Source: Tubiluchus corallicola (Eukaryota; Priapulida; Priapulimorpha; Priapulimorphida; Tubiluchidae). Taken from it: 64,000 nucleotides of DNA. The position numbers were made by a program, and so were the translations under genes. The notes below the pieces were generated by a model, which saw only the letters and a program-made list of their open reading frames with translations, was not told the origin of the DNA and searched no databases. Where the stretch lies: NCBI GenBank assembly GCA_030141605.1, contig JAQGDQ010000089.1, positions 434,001 to 498,000 on the forward strand, in the 5' to 3' direction. Positions 62,301-64,000 of the stretch are shown piece after piece (positions within the stretch are counted from its first letter, which is position 1; every line of letters begins with the position of its first letter).

Positions 62301-64000
62301 TATTTGAGTCTGGGTAGATGTCACACTTTTGTATTTCACCCAATTATTTTATTAATTTTTGTAAATTAGTGTGTATGAAAAAAATTAGTGTAACTCACTT
62401 TAATATTGTTGTGATGCTGTATAAATTTTCTGCTATAATTTAAGCATTTGAATTTTATTCTAGCACATTTTATTTAACATAAGAACAGTTTTTAACACAC
62501 ATTTTTCATTTTTTCGAAAAATGTAATCCAATGTCTCAGCATTTATTTTCATATGTACATTTCCTATCGTTATTCTTTCTTTAGATTTGAAATATTGTTT
62601 GAACTCATATATAAACAGACCATTTGAAAATAATAAATTACTTCATCTTCAGATCAAGCTGAAGAATGTTGCCAATCATCAAGAATTTGTTTACTCTGCT
62701 CCCAGCTCGTTACAGTGCAGCGCCGATATGCCAATCAGCTACTTAGAGGTGCCAGTTATCAAGCCAGACGTACTACCCCTAGAAAGTAAGTTTAGCAAGG
62801 CGAAGAGAAATAATGTAGTTTGTGTGAGGAATCAACTATTTCTGGCTACAAGACATTTAATTATTCATAATAGTATTGTCCACCATTATTGAATCTTGAA
62901 TATACATTTGGAAAAGAGGAAATTTTAAAAAGTTGAAACCATCTAGATTTGAGCCAGGGAAGTTGCGCTAATAAGCCAGATGCCCTACTTCTAGATTTTG
63001 TCATCCCCAGCGATCACGACAGTCCAAAGTTCATTCTTTATAACTAGCCGGCTAATTTCAGCATTTCCAGTGTTAGACTGGTCATGTTAAAGTGATTCTA
63101 AATAATCAGATTAATTTTAAATTTGGTTGGTTTTGAGGGTGTGTTTTTCGTGGGTGATTAATTAATTATTTATACTGCTAGTATCAAGATTGTTATAGAT
63201 GGTGCAAGTCCACTTAACTGAATTTTGAAGCCAAAACAAATCCAGTTATTTTTACAACACTGCTACTAATCTCTGACGTTATCATTTTCTGGTCCTGATT
63301 AAAATATATAAATGTATTTAACAACTTGATTATTTTTTTATTTACAAGGCTTTGCCTAATTTCTTGCAGTGTACGAGTACGTCATACAGATCTACACTGC
63401 AGACATTCCCGGTGCCGGCAAGGAACCGAGTCATGTTTGGGTGATATTGCACGGAGAGAATGGAGATACAGGAAAACGCCTCCTGGGGAAGCCTGATAGC
63501 AATAACAAACAACGGTTTCAACAGGGGCAGGTAAGTCATGATTACCACACAATCATCAGTTGATTCTACAGACGTATAACATTTATGTTACATACACTGG
63601 AAAGTGAGTAAAATTTGTGTTATGAAAACTAGAAAGTGCATACTATTTGTGTTACAGAAACCAGACAGTGATTAACATTTGTGTTGCGGAAACTTGAACA
63701 CAACAGAACAGTGCAGAATAGCACAACATTTTGTGCACACATTTTTTAGCAATTATTTTTTCTGTTTCTCAAAAGCCCATAGCAGTGAAGTTCAGTGTTT
63801 ATCTTGAAATCCATAGCAAAATCAATTTGCCACTAATACACATTTCCGTCTTGTTATCGTAGGTTGATGAATTTCAAATCGCAGCTTTGGATTTGGGTAA
63901 GCTAGATCACGTGACCTTGGAACACGATGCCAGAGGACGTGGGTGTGGCTGGTATGTTGAGAAAGTTTTGGTTAAGACATCACCTGATGACACGGTTGAA
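25562..64000 (+). CDS. Giant doublecortin / multi-PLAT / beta-trefoil protein (RP1- and LOXHD1-related), 31 coding exons, 3' partial
   Basis: Thirty-one exons join in frame to 1829 codons and run off the right edge. Order (residues): DCX1 28-112; basic linker with a 17-residue repeat 135-185; DCX2 217-291; Ser/Lys-rich linker 292-363; PLAT1 364-501; PLAT2 502-630; beta-trefoil 651-925; Pro/Ala/acidic linker 926-1070; PLAT3 1071-1204; PLAT4 1205-1326; short acidic linker 1327-1352; PLAT5 1353-1470; PLAT6 1471-1591; PLAT7 1592-1729; PLAT8 from 1730. DCX domains bind microtubules, PLAT domains bind lipids or proteins. DCX pairs followed by PLAT arrays point to RP1-like proteins; PLAT arrays alone make up LOXHD1. 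No signal peptide or membrane segment is present, so it is cytoplasmic. The likely job is to couple axonemal or other microtubules to membrane. Start ATG at 25562 (AACAATGG) is the first in frame after a TGA at 25535. Exon 8 exists in two versions. Confidence 0.9.
25950..26100 (+). repeat. Internal 17-residue repeat between the DCX domains
   Basis: Three imperfect units in the linker: KIKLLNGTISQHPAKEK, SKLQNGNVAQHTVKER, SKLQNAVSQHPAKGH. All are basic and polar. A basic linker fits microtubule-surface contact, which is inference. Confidence 0.85.
26620..26905 (+). CDS. Coding exon 2: end of DCX2 and Ser/Lys-rich linker
   Basis: Starts VTSLQAIFNGPEELVACGPE, the closing DCX motif (V.SL..(L/I)..G..(Y/V)VACG.E.F), then a low-complexity Ser/Thr/Lys linker to LAVIS. 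Acceptor TTTCCCAG, donor GCA|GTAAGT; phase 0 to 1. Confidence 0.95.
26906..29182. other. Intron with LINE remnant
   Basis: Between coding exons 2 and 3. The right half is a minus-strand LINE fragment (separate entry). The left half (26906-28070) shows nothing recognisable. Confidence 0.6.
28076..29100 (-). pseudogene. 5'-truncated CR1/L2-like LINE, end of reverse transcriptase, decayed
   Basis: Minus strand. From about 29095: ADIRHWMLHNYMKLIEDKTN and FIIFGTKNQLSKV, the conserved stretch after the RT palm (I..WM..N.LKLN..KTEF(L/I)(I/L)(F/I)G). Later, after frameshifts: LPVSFRIKYKILLLIFKALN, G(L)APSHVSD, and SLAVPKLWNDL, the usual C-terminus of these RTs. A stop replaces the Trp of LHWLP. It ends in an (ATT/GTT)n tail at 28076-28102. 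It is a dead insertion in the intron. Confidence 0.85.
29183..29355 (+). CDS. Coding exon 3: PLAT1 strands 1-4
   Basis: KGEFFVMVKSSELASIPDVV through VSIFVYGILGNSG to DAVLK; phase 1 to 0. Acceptor AATTTCAG, donor AAG|GTGAGT. It shows the V.I.VYG strand of PLAT but not the full T/S-rich loop, so it is a divergent PLAT. Confidence 0.85.
29526..29899. mobile_element. hAT-type MITE with intact 8-bp target duplication
   Basis: Left end TAGGGGTGAGCA, right end TGCTCACCCTTA, so 12-bp inverted ends with one mismatch. An identical 8-bp duplication CTGTCAAG flanks it (29518-29525 and 29900-29907). Inside are repeated CGAATTCGAATTG-like motifs near both ends (subterminal repeats). It is 374 bp with no coding capacity. 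Confidence 0.9.
30690..31025. repeat. Imperfect CCATTTTT-based tandem repeat
   Basis: About 20 short units of the type GTGCCATTTTTTCC, 14-18 bp each, with variable T runs. Frames across it encode Phe/His/Cys/Pro-rich peptides and are not genes. Confidence 0.85.
31871..31978 (+). CDS. Coding exon 4: PLAT1 middle
   Basis: EYNFFARINVGEIGELFKLR and INHDN..., then GWFCEE; phase 0 to 0. The pattern (I/V)G.(L/I).K(L/I)R(I/L).HDN....(G)W(F/Y)... is the PLAT centre. Acceptor CTTTCAG, donor GAG|GTGTGT. Confidence 0.92.
31979..34006. other. Intron; holds one copy of a dispersed repeat
   Basis: A repeat at about 32200-32540 matches 48210-48535. The remainder is AT-rich and shows nothing else. Confidence 0.6.
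32200..32540. repeat. Dispersed intronic repeat, copy 1
   Basis: Aligns in the same orientation with 48210-48535: shared blocks GACTAAGCAAAAGT, ACTGTATCTT, GGGAAGGT.AGTCA, AGAATTTTCTTTTCTAGTTA and TTTAAAATTGC. No inverted ends or coding part were seen, so the class is unknown. Confidence 0.75.
34007..34139 (+). CDS. Coding exon 5: PLAT1 end
   Basis: VLLKDFDTLEEVKFECRRWL, then DDDGEVCRELPA and a short link to VAVLP; phase 0 to 1. C.RWL....DDG...REL.A is the PLAT-array closing motif. Acceptor TTTGCAG, donor CTA|GTAAGT. Confidence 0.95.
34568..34722 (+). CDS. Coding exon 6: PLAT2 first half
   Basis: ILKYQVTVVTGNKENAGTTA, NVFLTMYGQWGDTG, ending FQPGQ; phase 1 to 0. This is a canonical PLAT start: Y.V.V.TG....AGT.ANV...(L/M)YG..GDTG..(E)L. 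Acceptor CGTGCAG, donor CAG|GTAACA. Confidence 0.96.
35538..35695 (+). CDS. Coding exon 7: PLAT2 second half
   Basis: TDLFYIEAVSLGILDRIIIG, HDG...GWFLDKVVI, ending EEYIFTCQR; phase 0 to 2. It holds the D.F.IEAV.LG.L.RI.IGHD and GW(F/Y)LD.V.(V/I) motifs. The phase-2 intron splits the Arg of C.RWLD. Confidence 0.95.
35820..36229. mobile_element. Tc1/mariner-like MITE, copy 1
   Basis: Ends GTCTTTTCACAGTTTTGCTA and (inverted) AGCCTTTTCATAGTTCC, flanked by TA. Subterminal GTCAAAG.TTAAGT appears near both ends. About 410 bp; homologous to 42508 and 42994. Confidence 0.75.
37236..37326 (+). CDS. Alternative coding exon 8a (PLAT2 closing motif)
   Basis: Acceptor GCTTGCAG, 91 bases, donor GAG|GTACTT; phase 2 to 0, no stop. 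It encodes (R)WLDMYQGEGVIVRLLLGF and a Leu/Pro/Gln-rich end. It duplicates the start of exon 8b (WLDQGKEEGVVVRELL) but is 14 codons shorter and has Leu for the usual Glu of REL. It can replace 8b in frame; 8a plus 8b cannot be in frame. It could instead be a decaying duplicate, though open frame and both splice sites are intact. Confidence 0.6.
37382..37514 (+). CDS. Coding exon 8b: PLAT2 end and bridge to the trefoil
   Basis: (R)WLDQGKEEGVVVRELLASPM, then an acidic bridge ending TKAEELQQM; phase 2 to 0. Acceptor CCAACTAG, donor ATG|GTAAAG. WLD...EG..VREL is canonical, so this is taken as the default version. Confidence 0.93.
37515..40710. other. Large intron with a pogo-like MITE
   Basis: Apart from the element at 39414-39909 I recognise nothing. 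Short open frames are not supported. Confidence 0.6.
39414..39909. mobile_element. pogo/Tigger-like non-autonomous element
   Basis: Inverted ends of 26 bp with one mismatch (39414-39439, 39884-39909), beginning CAGTGGCCGCCGCTTATT, flanked by TA on both sides. The subterminal motif CTTA(A/T)TATGGACA is repeated several times near each end. CAG termini with a TA duplication fit pogo/Tigger. The 496-bp inside is GC-richer than the intron and has no transposase. Confidence 0.88.
40711..40840 (+). CDS. Coding exon 9: beta-trefoil, part 1
   Basis: WDLESWKFKDGTQLLLFCKG and on to VDAVIKYENKT; phase 0 to 1. It opens the trefoil region after a Trp-rich start. Acceptor ATTTCAG, donor ACAG|GTAGCT. Confidence 0.9.
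40841..42269. other. Intron; nothing recognised
   Basis: AT-rich. Open frames at 41179-41373 and 41989-42180 have no domain and no splice support. Confidence 0.5.
42270..42391 (+). CDS. Coding exon 10: beta-trefoil, part 2
   Basis: DLSSAIICVHKAGSADNIAM to NYLTVDDGKVYGL; phase 1 to 0. YL.V..GKVY is a trefoil hairpin. Acceptor TGTTTCAG, donor TTG|GTAGGT. Confidence 0.92.
42508..42899. mobile_element. Tc1/mariner-like MITE, copy 2
   Basis: Begins TAAGCCTTTTCACAGTTTTG and ends, inverted, TAAGCCTTTTGACAGTTCC. TA at both edges; 392 bp. Homologous to 35820 and 42994. Confidence 0.82.
42994..43370. mobile_element. Tc1/mariner-like MITE, copy 3
   Basis: Begins TAAGCCTTTTCAGTGTTCTG and ends, inverted, TAAGCTTTTTCAGAGTTCCG. 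TA at both edges; 377 bp. It lies only 94 bp after copy 2 in the same intron. Confidence 0.8.
43486..43665 (+). CDS. Coding exon 11: beta-trefoil, part 3
   Basis: GKGDEHCEFVIHVQTDRSIL, ..YPSQYITMMPSVDDG..., ending QFHVYIK; phase 0 to 0. C.F.I.V....ILL.S.....YI...P is a trefoil repeat. Acceptor GTTTTAG, donor AAG|GTAAAA. Confidence 0.92.
43666..44446. other. Intron; nothing recognised
   Basis: AT-rich. The 87-codon open frame at 43933-44196 has no recognisable domain and no splice sites. Confidence 0.5.
44447..44662 (+). CDS. Coding exon 12: beta-trefoil, part 4
   Basis: GMFRDNGVVKFYSSRHHALT, VDSSGSVSAT..., FRVVKVSEKGV, TRYLQISNG; phase 0 to 0. Two hairpins of the V.FYS....LTVD..G.V type with F.V..V pairing, as in FGF- and fascin-type trefoils. 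Confidence 0.93.
45069..45140. repeat. Interstitial telomere-like (GGATTAG/GGGTTA)n
   Basis: About twelve degenerate TTAGGG, TTAGGA and TTGGG hexamers in a row in the intron. TTAGGG is the usual animal telomere unit. Confidence 0.85.
45515..45670. repeat. 78-bp tandem duplication upstream of exon 13
   Basis: Two copies of a 78-bp unit starting GCATGCATTCGGTGGTTTTA (45515) and again GCATGCATTTGGTGGTTTTA (45593), about 88% similar. It ends about 90 bp before the exon 13 acceptor. Confidence 0.9.
45761..45938 (+). CDS. Coding exon 13: beta-trefoil, part 5
   Basis: GTGDETCQFMIDKMPSKGYV, ..RGMYVAVRPNGAVFCSADKS, ending FYVEVIK; phase 0 to 1. MYVAV.P.G.VF.(A/S)D and final FYVEV are the strongest trefoil marks. 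Acceptor GTTTTAG, donor AAAT|GTAAGT. Confidence 0.94.
46217..46325. mobile_element. Small MITE just upstream of exon 14
   Basis: Perfect 20-bp inverted ends TCAAAATGGAATTTATTGCC (46217-46236 and 46306-46325) around an inside with TTTCGAAC and GTTCGATC. It ends 46 bp before the exon 14 start, so it occupies the branch-site neighbourhood. No clear target duplication. Confidence 0.8.
46372..46713 (+). CDS. Coding exon 14: Pro/Ala/acidic linker
   Basis: FGKSGVSRSNKSSAKLTSAP, then PSPPVEK, PTVPTVEAVDTTDTS, and GAVGPKLRMSLGPRQLSLG; phase 1 to 1. It is a low-complexity, probably disordered linker between trefoil and PLAT3. The open frame continues upstream into the MITE, but the acceptor at 46370-46371 and phase set the start. 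Confidence 0.9.
46714..47568. other. Intron with X-box motif and a splice-proximal hairpin
   Basis: A perfect X-box lies 69 bp into the intron. A short hairpin lies at 47506-47530. The rest shows nothing. Confidence 0.5.
46782..46795. promoter_or_regulatory. X-box (RFX) motif, perfect consensus, intronic
   Basis: GTTGCCTGGGTAAC fits GTNRCC-NN-RGYAAC fully. An intronic enhancer or an internal promoter for a PLAT-only isoform are possible; both are inference. Confidence 0.45.
47569..47661 (+). CDS. Coding exon 15: linker
   Basis: GVDEESQRPHSPFPAHLMQD to SPPVDQ; phase 1 to 1, 93 bases, so it can be skipped without frame change. Acceptor TGCACAG, donor CAAG|GTAACA. No domain. Confidence 0.8.
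47662..49068. other. Intron; holds one copy of a dispersed repeat
   Basis: Repeat at 48210-48535. At 48038 GCAACCATGGAAAC is a weak X-box relative. Nothing else was recognised. Confidence 0.5.
48210..48535. repeat. Dispersed intronic repeat, copy 2
   Basis: Same orientation and order of blocks as 32200-32540, about 70-75% similar by eye. Confidence 0.75.
49069..49238 (+). CDS. Coding exon 16: PLAT3 strands 1-4
   Basis: DEEYNVYVKTAADSHECAEP, YVYLTAYSELTCSDEF..., ending EDLFE; phase 1 to 0. It is a divergent PLAT opening like exon 3. Acceptor TAATGTAG, donor GAG|GTTAGT. Confidence 0.9.
50061..50150 (+). CDS. Coding exon 17: PLAT3 middle
   Basis: IELHDVHPIVKLRLRLGEGQ, DQWQGWHVEQ; phase 0 to 0. 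It matches exon 4 (I.KLRI.HDN...GWF.EE). The donor CAG|GTATGC sits at the start of a 31-bp tandem repeat. Confidence 0.93.
50151..50243 (+). repeat. 31-bp tandem repeat triplicating a 5' splice site
   Basis: Three units starting GTATGCATTAATGACATTAT (50151), GTATGCACTGATGATATTAT (50182) and GTATACACTAATGAAATTAC (50213), each ending in CTGCCCxxxAG or similar. Units 1 and 2 are each preceded by ACAG, unit 3 by AGAG, so three possible donors lie 31 nt apart. Confidence 0.88.
50747..50888 (+). CDS. Coding exon 18: PLAT3 end
   Basis: VILKNKSTGDSCTFEFDKWL, SSQTDGEMTAEAEIEQFEG, ending VVSNG; phase 0 to 1. It keeps C.F....WL....DGE but lacks the REL closing motif of canonical PLATs. Acceptor ATTACAG, donor GGAG|GTGAGC. 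Confidence 0.92.
50889..52686. other. Intron; nothing recognised
   Basis: AT-rich, 1.8 kb, with only unsupported short open frames. Confidence 0.5.
52687..52917 (+). CDS. Coding exon 19: PLAT4, most of domain
   Basis: GSQYQASVTTGDRWGSETDA, DLYIVLFGSEGESGKHWL, ...LGDLYKIIVGHNGIGY; phase 1 to 1. It is canonical, but the usual phase-0 intron in mid-domain is absent and a phase-1 intron sits later, in GYG|AGIFLD. Acceptor AATTCAG, donor TATG|GTACTG. Confidence 0.94.
52918..54270. other. Intron with a hAT-like element
   Basis: Outside 53063-53400 nothing was recognised. Confidence 0.5.
53063..53400. mobile_element. hAT-like non-autonomous element, copy 2
   Basis: CAGGGCCGATTATGACTTTT at the left, and the right end AACCCAGCCCTG. 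It aligns with 3254-3497. Inside, an AAAGGG..CTTTATCTC segment repeats several times. Target duplication is not clear. Confidence 0.65.
54271..54405 (+). CDS. Coding exon 20: PLAT4 end
   Basis: GAGIFLDKIVVSQGSFGNQE, YIFPCGRWLDDGQEDGK, TERELGLLG; phase 1 to 1. C.RWLDDG..DGK..REL is the textbook PLAT-array closing motif. Confidence 0.96.
54856..54933 (+). CDS. Coding exon 21: short acidic linker
   Basis: GICEVKDEEVDPELEVMSPT, HEEPMS; phase 1 to 1, 78 bases, skippable in frame. Acceptor TTTACAG, donor TCAG|GTAAAC. Confidence 0.85.
54934..55806. other. Intron with a small MITE
   Basis: The MITE at 55017-55130 is the only feature seen. Confidence 0.5.
55017..55130. mobile_element. Small MITE, 114 bp
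   Basis: Left CTGGGCTCAGTTTCACAAAG and, inverted, right CAGGGTCGGTTTCACAAACC, with CTAACTTA near both ends. It is almost fully palindromic. No clear target duplication. Confidence 0.7.
55807..55958 (+). CDS. Coding exon 22: PLAT5 strands 1-4
   Basis: EGIWDLSVTLLDPAKESTRD, FTVTAHGTVAISRPV..., ending EFKIS; phase 1 to 0. Divergent PLAT. Acceptor ATTACAG, donor TCA|GTAAGT. Confidence 0.9.
56061..56141 (+). CDS. Coding exon 23: PLAT5 middle
   Basis: ANFGLIGELNKIVLERQTDD, ITWNLHS; phase 0 to 0. It matches exons 4, 17 and 28 (GELxKL.L......W). Acceptor CATTTTAG, donor TCC|GTGAGT. Confidence 0.92.
56835..56955 (+). CDS. Coding exon 24: PLAT5 end
   Basis: CTLVDNTTHEELKFILYART, ENRGYYLDVPVIKPCNDPP; phase 0 to 1. 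VPVIKP recurs in exon 29 (PLAT7). The closing WLD/REL motif is absent. Acceptor TTTGCAG, donor TTTT|GTAAGT. Confidence 0.92.
57092..57229. repeat. 31-bp inverted repeat around a 76-bp loop (MITE-like)
   Basis: TTTATATGATTAAGTACAAA at 57092 continues for 31 bp and is mirrored at 57199-57229 with two mismatches. It could be a small MITE or a hairpin. Confidence 0.85.
57231..57600 (-). mobile_element. Two tandem tRNA-like SINE copies
   Basis: Two copies about 219 bp apart on the minus strand. Each has an A-box-like segment (TGGTGTAATGGGCAGCAAAA in the right copy) and a B-box-like GGTTCAAATCCC or GGTTTAAATCGC (57282-57293, 57501-57512), then a shared tail with AAAATTTTT and CTAATTTAG..T.CGTGCAT. 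The A/B-box spacing fits a tRNA-derived SINE head. Confidence 0.65.
58286..58434 (+). CDS. Coding exon 25: PLAT6 first half
   Basis: LVTYMIEVYTLDRESEGELP, MFINLIGEVSETGKRWLRD, ending FVANQ; phase 1 to 0. Canonical: Y.IEV.T......LP.(V)(F/W)(I/V).L.GE.G(E)TGKRWL. Acceptor TTTGCAG, donor CAG|GTTGGT. Confidence 0.95.
58435..59446. other. Intron; nothing recognised
   Basis: AT-rich with no repeats or ends seen. Confidence 0.5.
59447..59660 (+). CDS. Coding exon 26: PLAT6 second half
   Basis: VDKFEIETVALGPPRRLVIG, HDNQGEGEGVKIEKIVIREG, ..TFLCNTWLDVGRDDRLIVKEL; phase 0 to 1. All canonical marks lie in one exon, including the C.TWLD...DD...KEL close. Acceptor CTTGCAG, donor TCAG|GTACAG. Confidence 0.96.
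59661..61257. other. Intron; nothing recognised
   Basis: AT-rich, 1.6 kb. A purine-rich stretch lies at 60840-60970. Confidence 0.5.
61258..61451 (+). CDS. Coding exon 27: PLAT7 strands 1-4
   Basis: EEIMLPTRITSLEPPGDEWN, TWLKLDEKQGSKDVRMFVMA, YGSNGKTDD..., ending TYQYL; phase 1 to 0. Divergent PLAT with a longer N-terminal part; (V)RMFVMAYGSNGKT is the PLAT strand-loop. Acceptor AATTTAG, donor TTG|GTGAGG. Confidence 0.92.
61480..61880. repeat. Pyrimidine-rich tract in the PLAT7 intron
   Basis: T/C-rich low-complexity sequence between exons 27 and 28, with TCTTTTTC and CTGTCTTT units. Open Phe/Leu/Ser frames across it are not coding. Confidence 0.85.
61943..62029 (+). CDS. Coding exon 28: PLAT7 middle
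   Basis: LTFTDVGELYKLRLSLDGNG, EESAWFINK; phase 0 to 0. VGELYKLR(L/I).LD.....AW(F)(I)..(K/V) matches exons 4, 17 and 23. Acceptor TTTACAG, donor AAG|GTAACT. Confidence 0.95.
62030..62652. other. Intron; nothing recognised
   Basis: AT-rich sequence only. Confidence 0.5.
62653..62785 (+). CDS. Coding exon 29: PLAT7 end
   Basis: IKLKNVANHQEFVYSAPSSL, QCSADMPISYLEVPVIKPD, ..LE; phase 0 to 1. VPVIKP matches exon 24. Acceptor TCTTCAG, donor GAAA|GTAAGT. Confidence 0.94.
63370..63530 (+). CDS. Coding exon 30: PLAT8 first half
   Basis: MYEYVIQIYTADIPGAGKEP, SHVWVILHGENGDTGKRLL, ending FQQGQ; phase 1 to 0. Canonical, closest in form to exon 6 (FQPGQ end). Acceptor CTTGCAG, donor CAG|GTAAGT. Confidence 0.96.
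63580..63695. repeat. Imperfect ~39-bp tandem repeat in last intron
   Basis: About three units sharing (A/C)ATTTGTGTTA(T/C)(A/G)(G/A)AAAC followed by (T/C)AGA(A/C)AGTG. Confidence 0.7.
63863..64000 (+). CDS. Coding exon 31: PLAT8 second half, cut by window edge
   Basis: VDEFQIAALDLGKLDHVTLE, HDARGRGCGWYVEKVLVK, then to the last base; phase 0 in. L..V.(I/L)(G/E)HD..G.G.GWYVEKV.V is canonical. The closing WLD/REL and further exons are right of the window. Confidence 0.95.

Overview
The window is animal (metazoan) nuclear DNA. It is AT-rich, with short exons, GT-AG introns mostly of 0.1-3 kb, many microsatellites and many small transposable elements. It carries parts of two genes, neither complete, on opposite strands. 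The head and start of coil 1 of the intermediate-filament protein look like an invertebrate cytoplasmic intermediate filament. I cannot fix the phylum. A marine invertebrate, perhaps a lophotrochozoan, is a guess only.

Left part (1-9923). This holds the 5' end of an intermediate-filament gene on the minus strand. Coding exon 1 (9923-9633) encodes the head and coil 1A, and coding exon 2 (4865-4747) encodes the start of coil 1B. The rest lies left of the window. The flank and introns hold a 34-35 bp minisatellite with a higher-order period (1-1190), a 42 bp minisatellite (about 1917-2300), a TC/AC microsatellite beside the exon 2 acceptor, and a 1.47 kb PIF/Harbinger-like element with terminal inverted repeats and a TTA target duplication.

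Middle part (9924-25527). No protein gene is recognisable. It holds simple repeats and a GC-rich three-copy repeat (about 13305-14010) that includes a 32-base stretch almost identical to the complement of a universal 18S rRNA segment. It also holds RFX-type X-box motifs, one at 20128 about 260 bp upstream of a strong splice donor (20391). That donor may close a non-coding first exon of the right-hand gene.

Right part (25562 to the end). One large plus-strand gene fills this region. I could place 31 consecutive coding exons plus one alternative exon, all with matching phases. They give 1829 codons without a stop, and the gene runs off the right edge. The order of parts is: two doublecortin (DCX) domains, a PLAT pair, an FGF/fascin-like beta-trefoil over five exons, a Pro/Ala/acidic linker, then six more PLAT domains (the last one cut). 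The PLAT domains alternate between a divergent three-exon type and a canonical WLD/REL type. This looks like growth by duplication of a two-PLAT unit bounded by phase-1 introns. DCX domains bind microtubules and PLAT arrays bind membranes or proteins, and the nearest known families are RP1-like and LOXHD1-like ciliary or stereociliary proteins. A role in linking microtubules or axonemes to membrane is the natural inference.

Points of most interest are the mutually exclusive exon pair 8a/8b enforced by reading frame and a 55-nt gap, a donor site tandemly triplicated by a 31-bp repeat (50151-50243), the alternating PLAT pairs, and the X-boxes. The introns also hold a 5'-truncated CR1/L2-like LINE, hAT, pogo and Tc1/mariner-like MITEs, and tRNA-like SINE copies.
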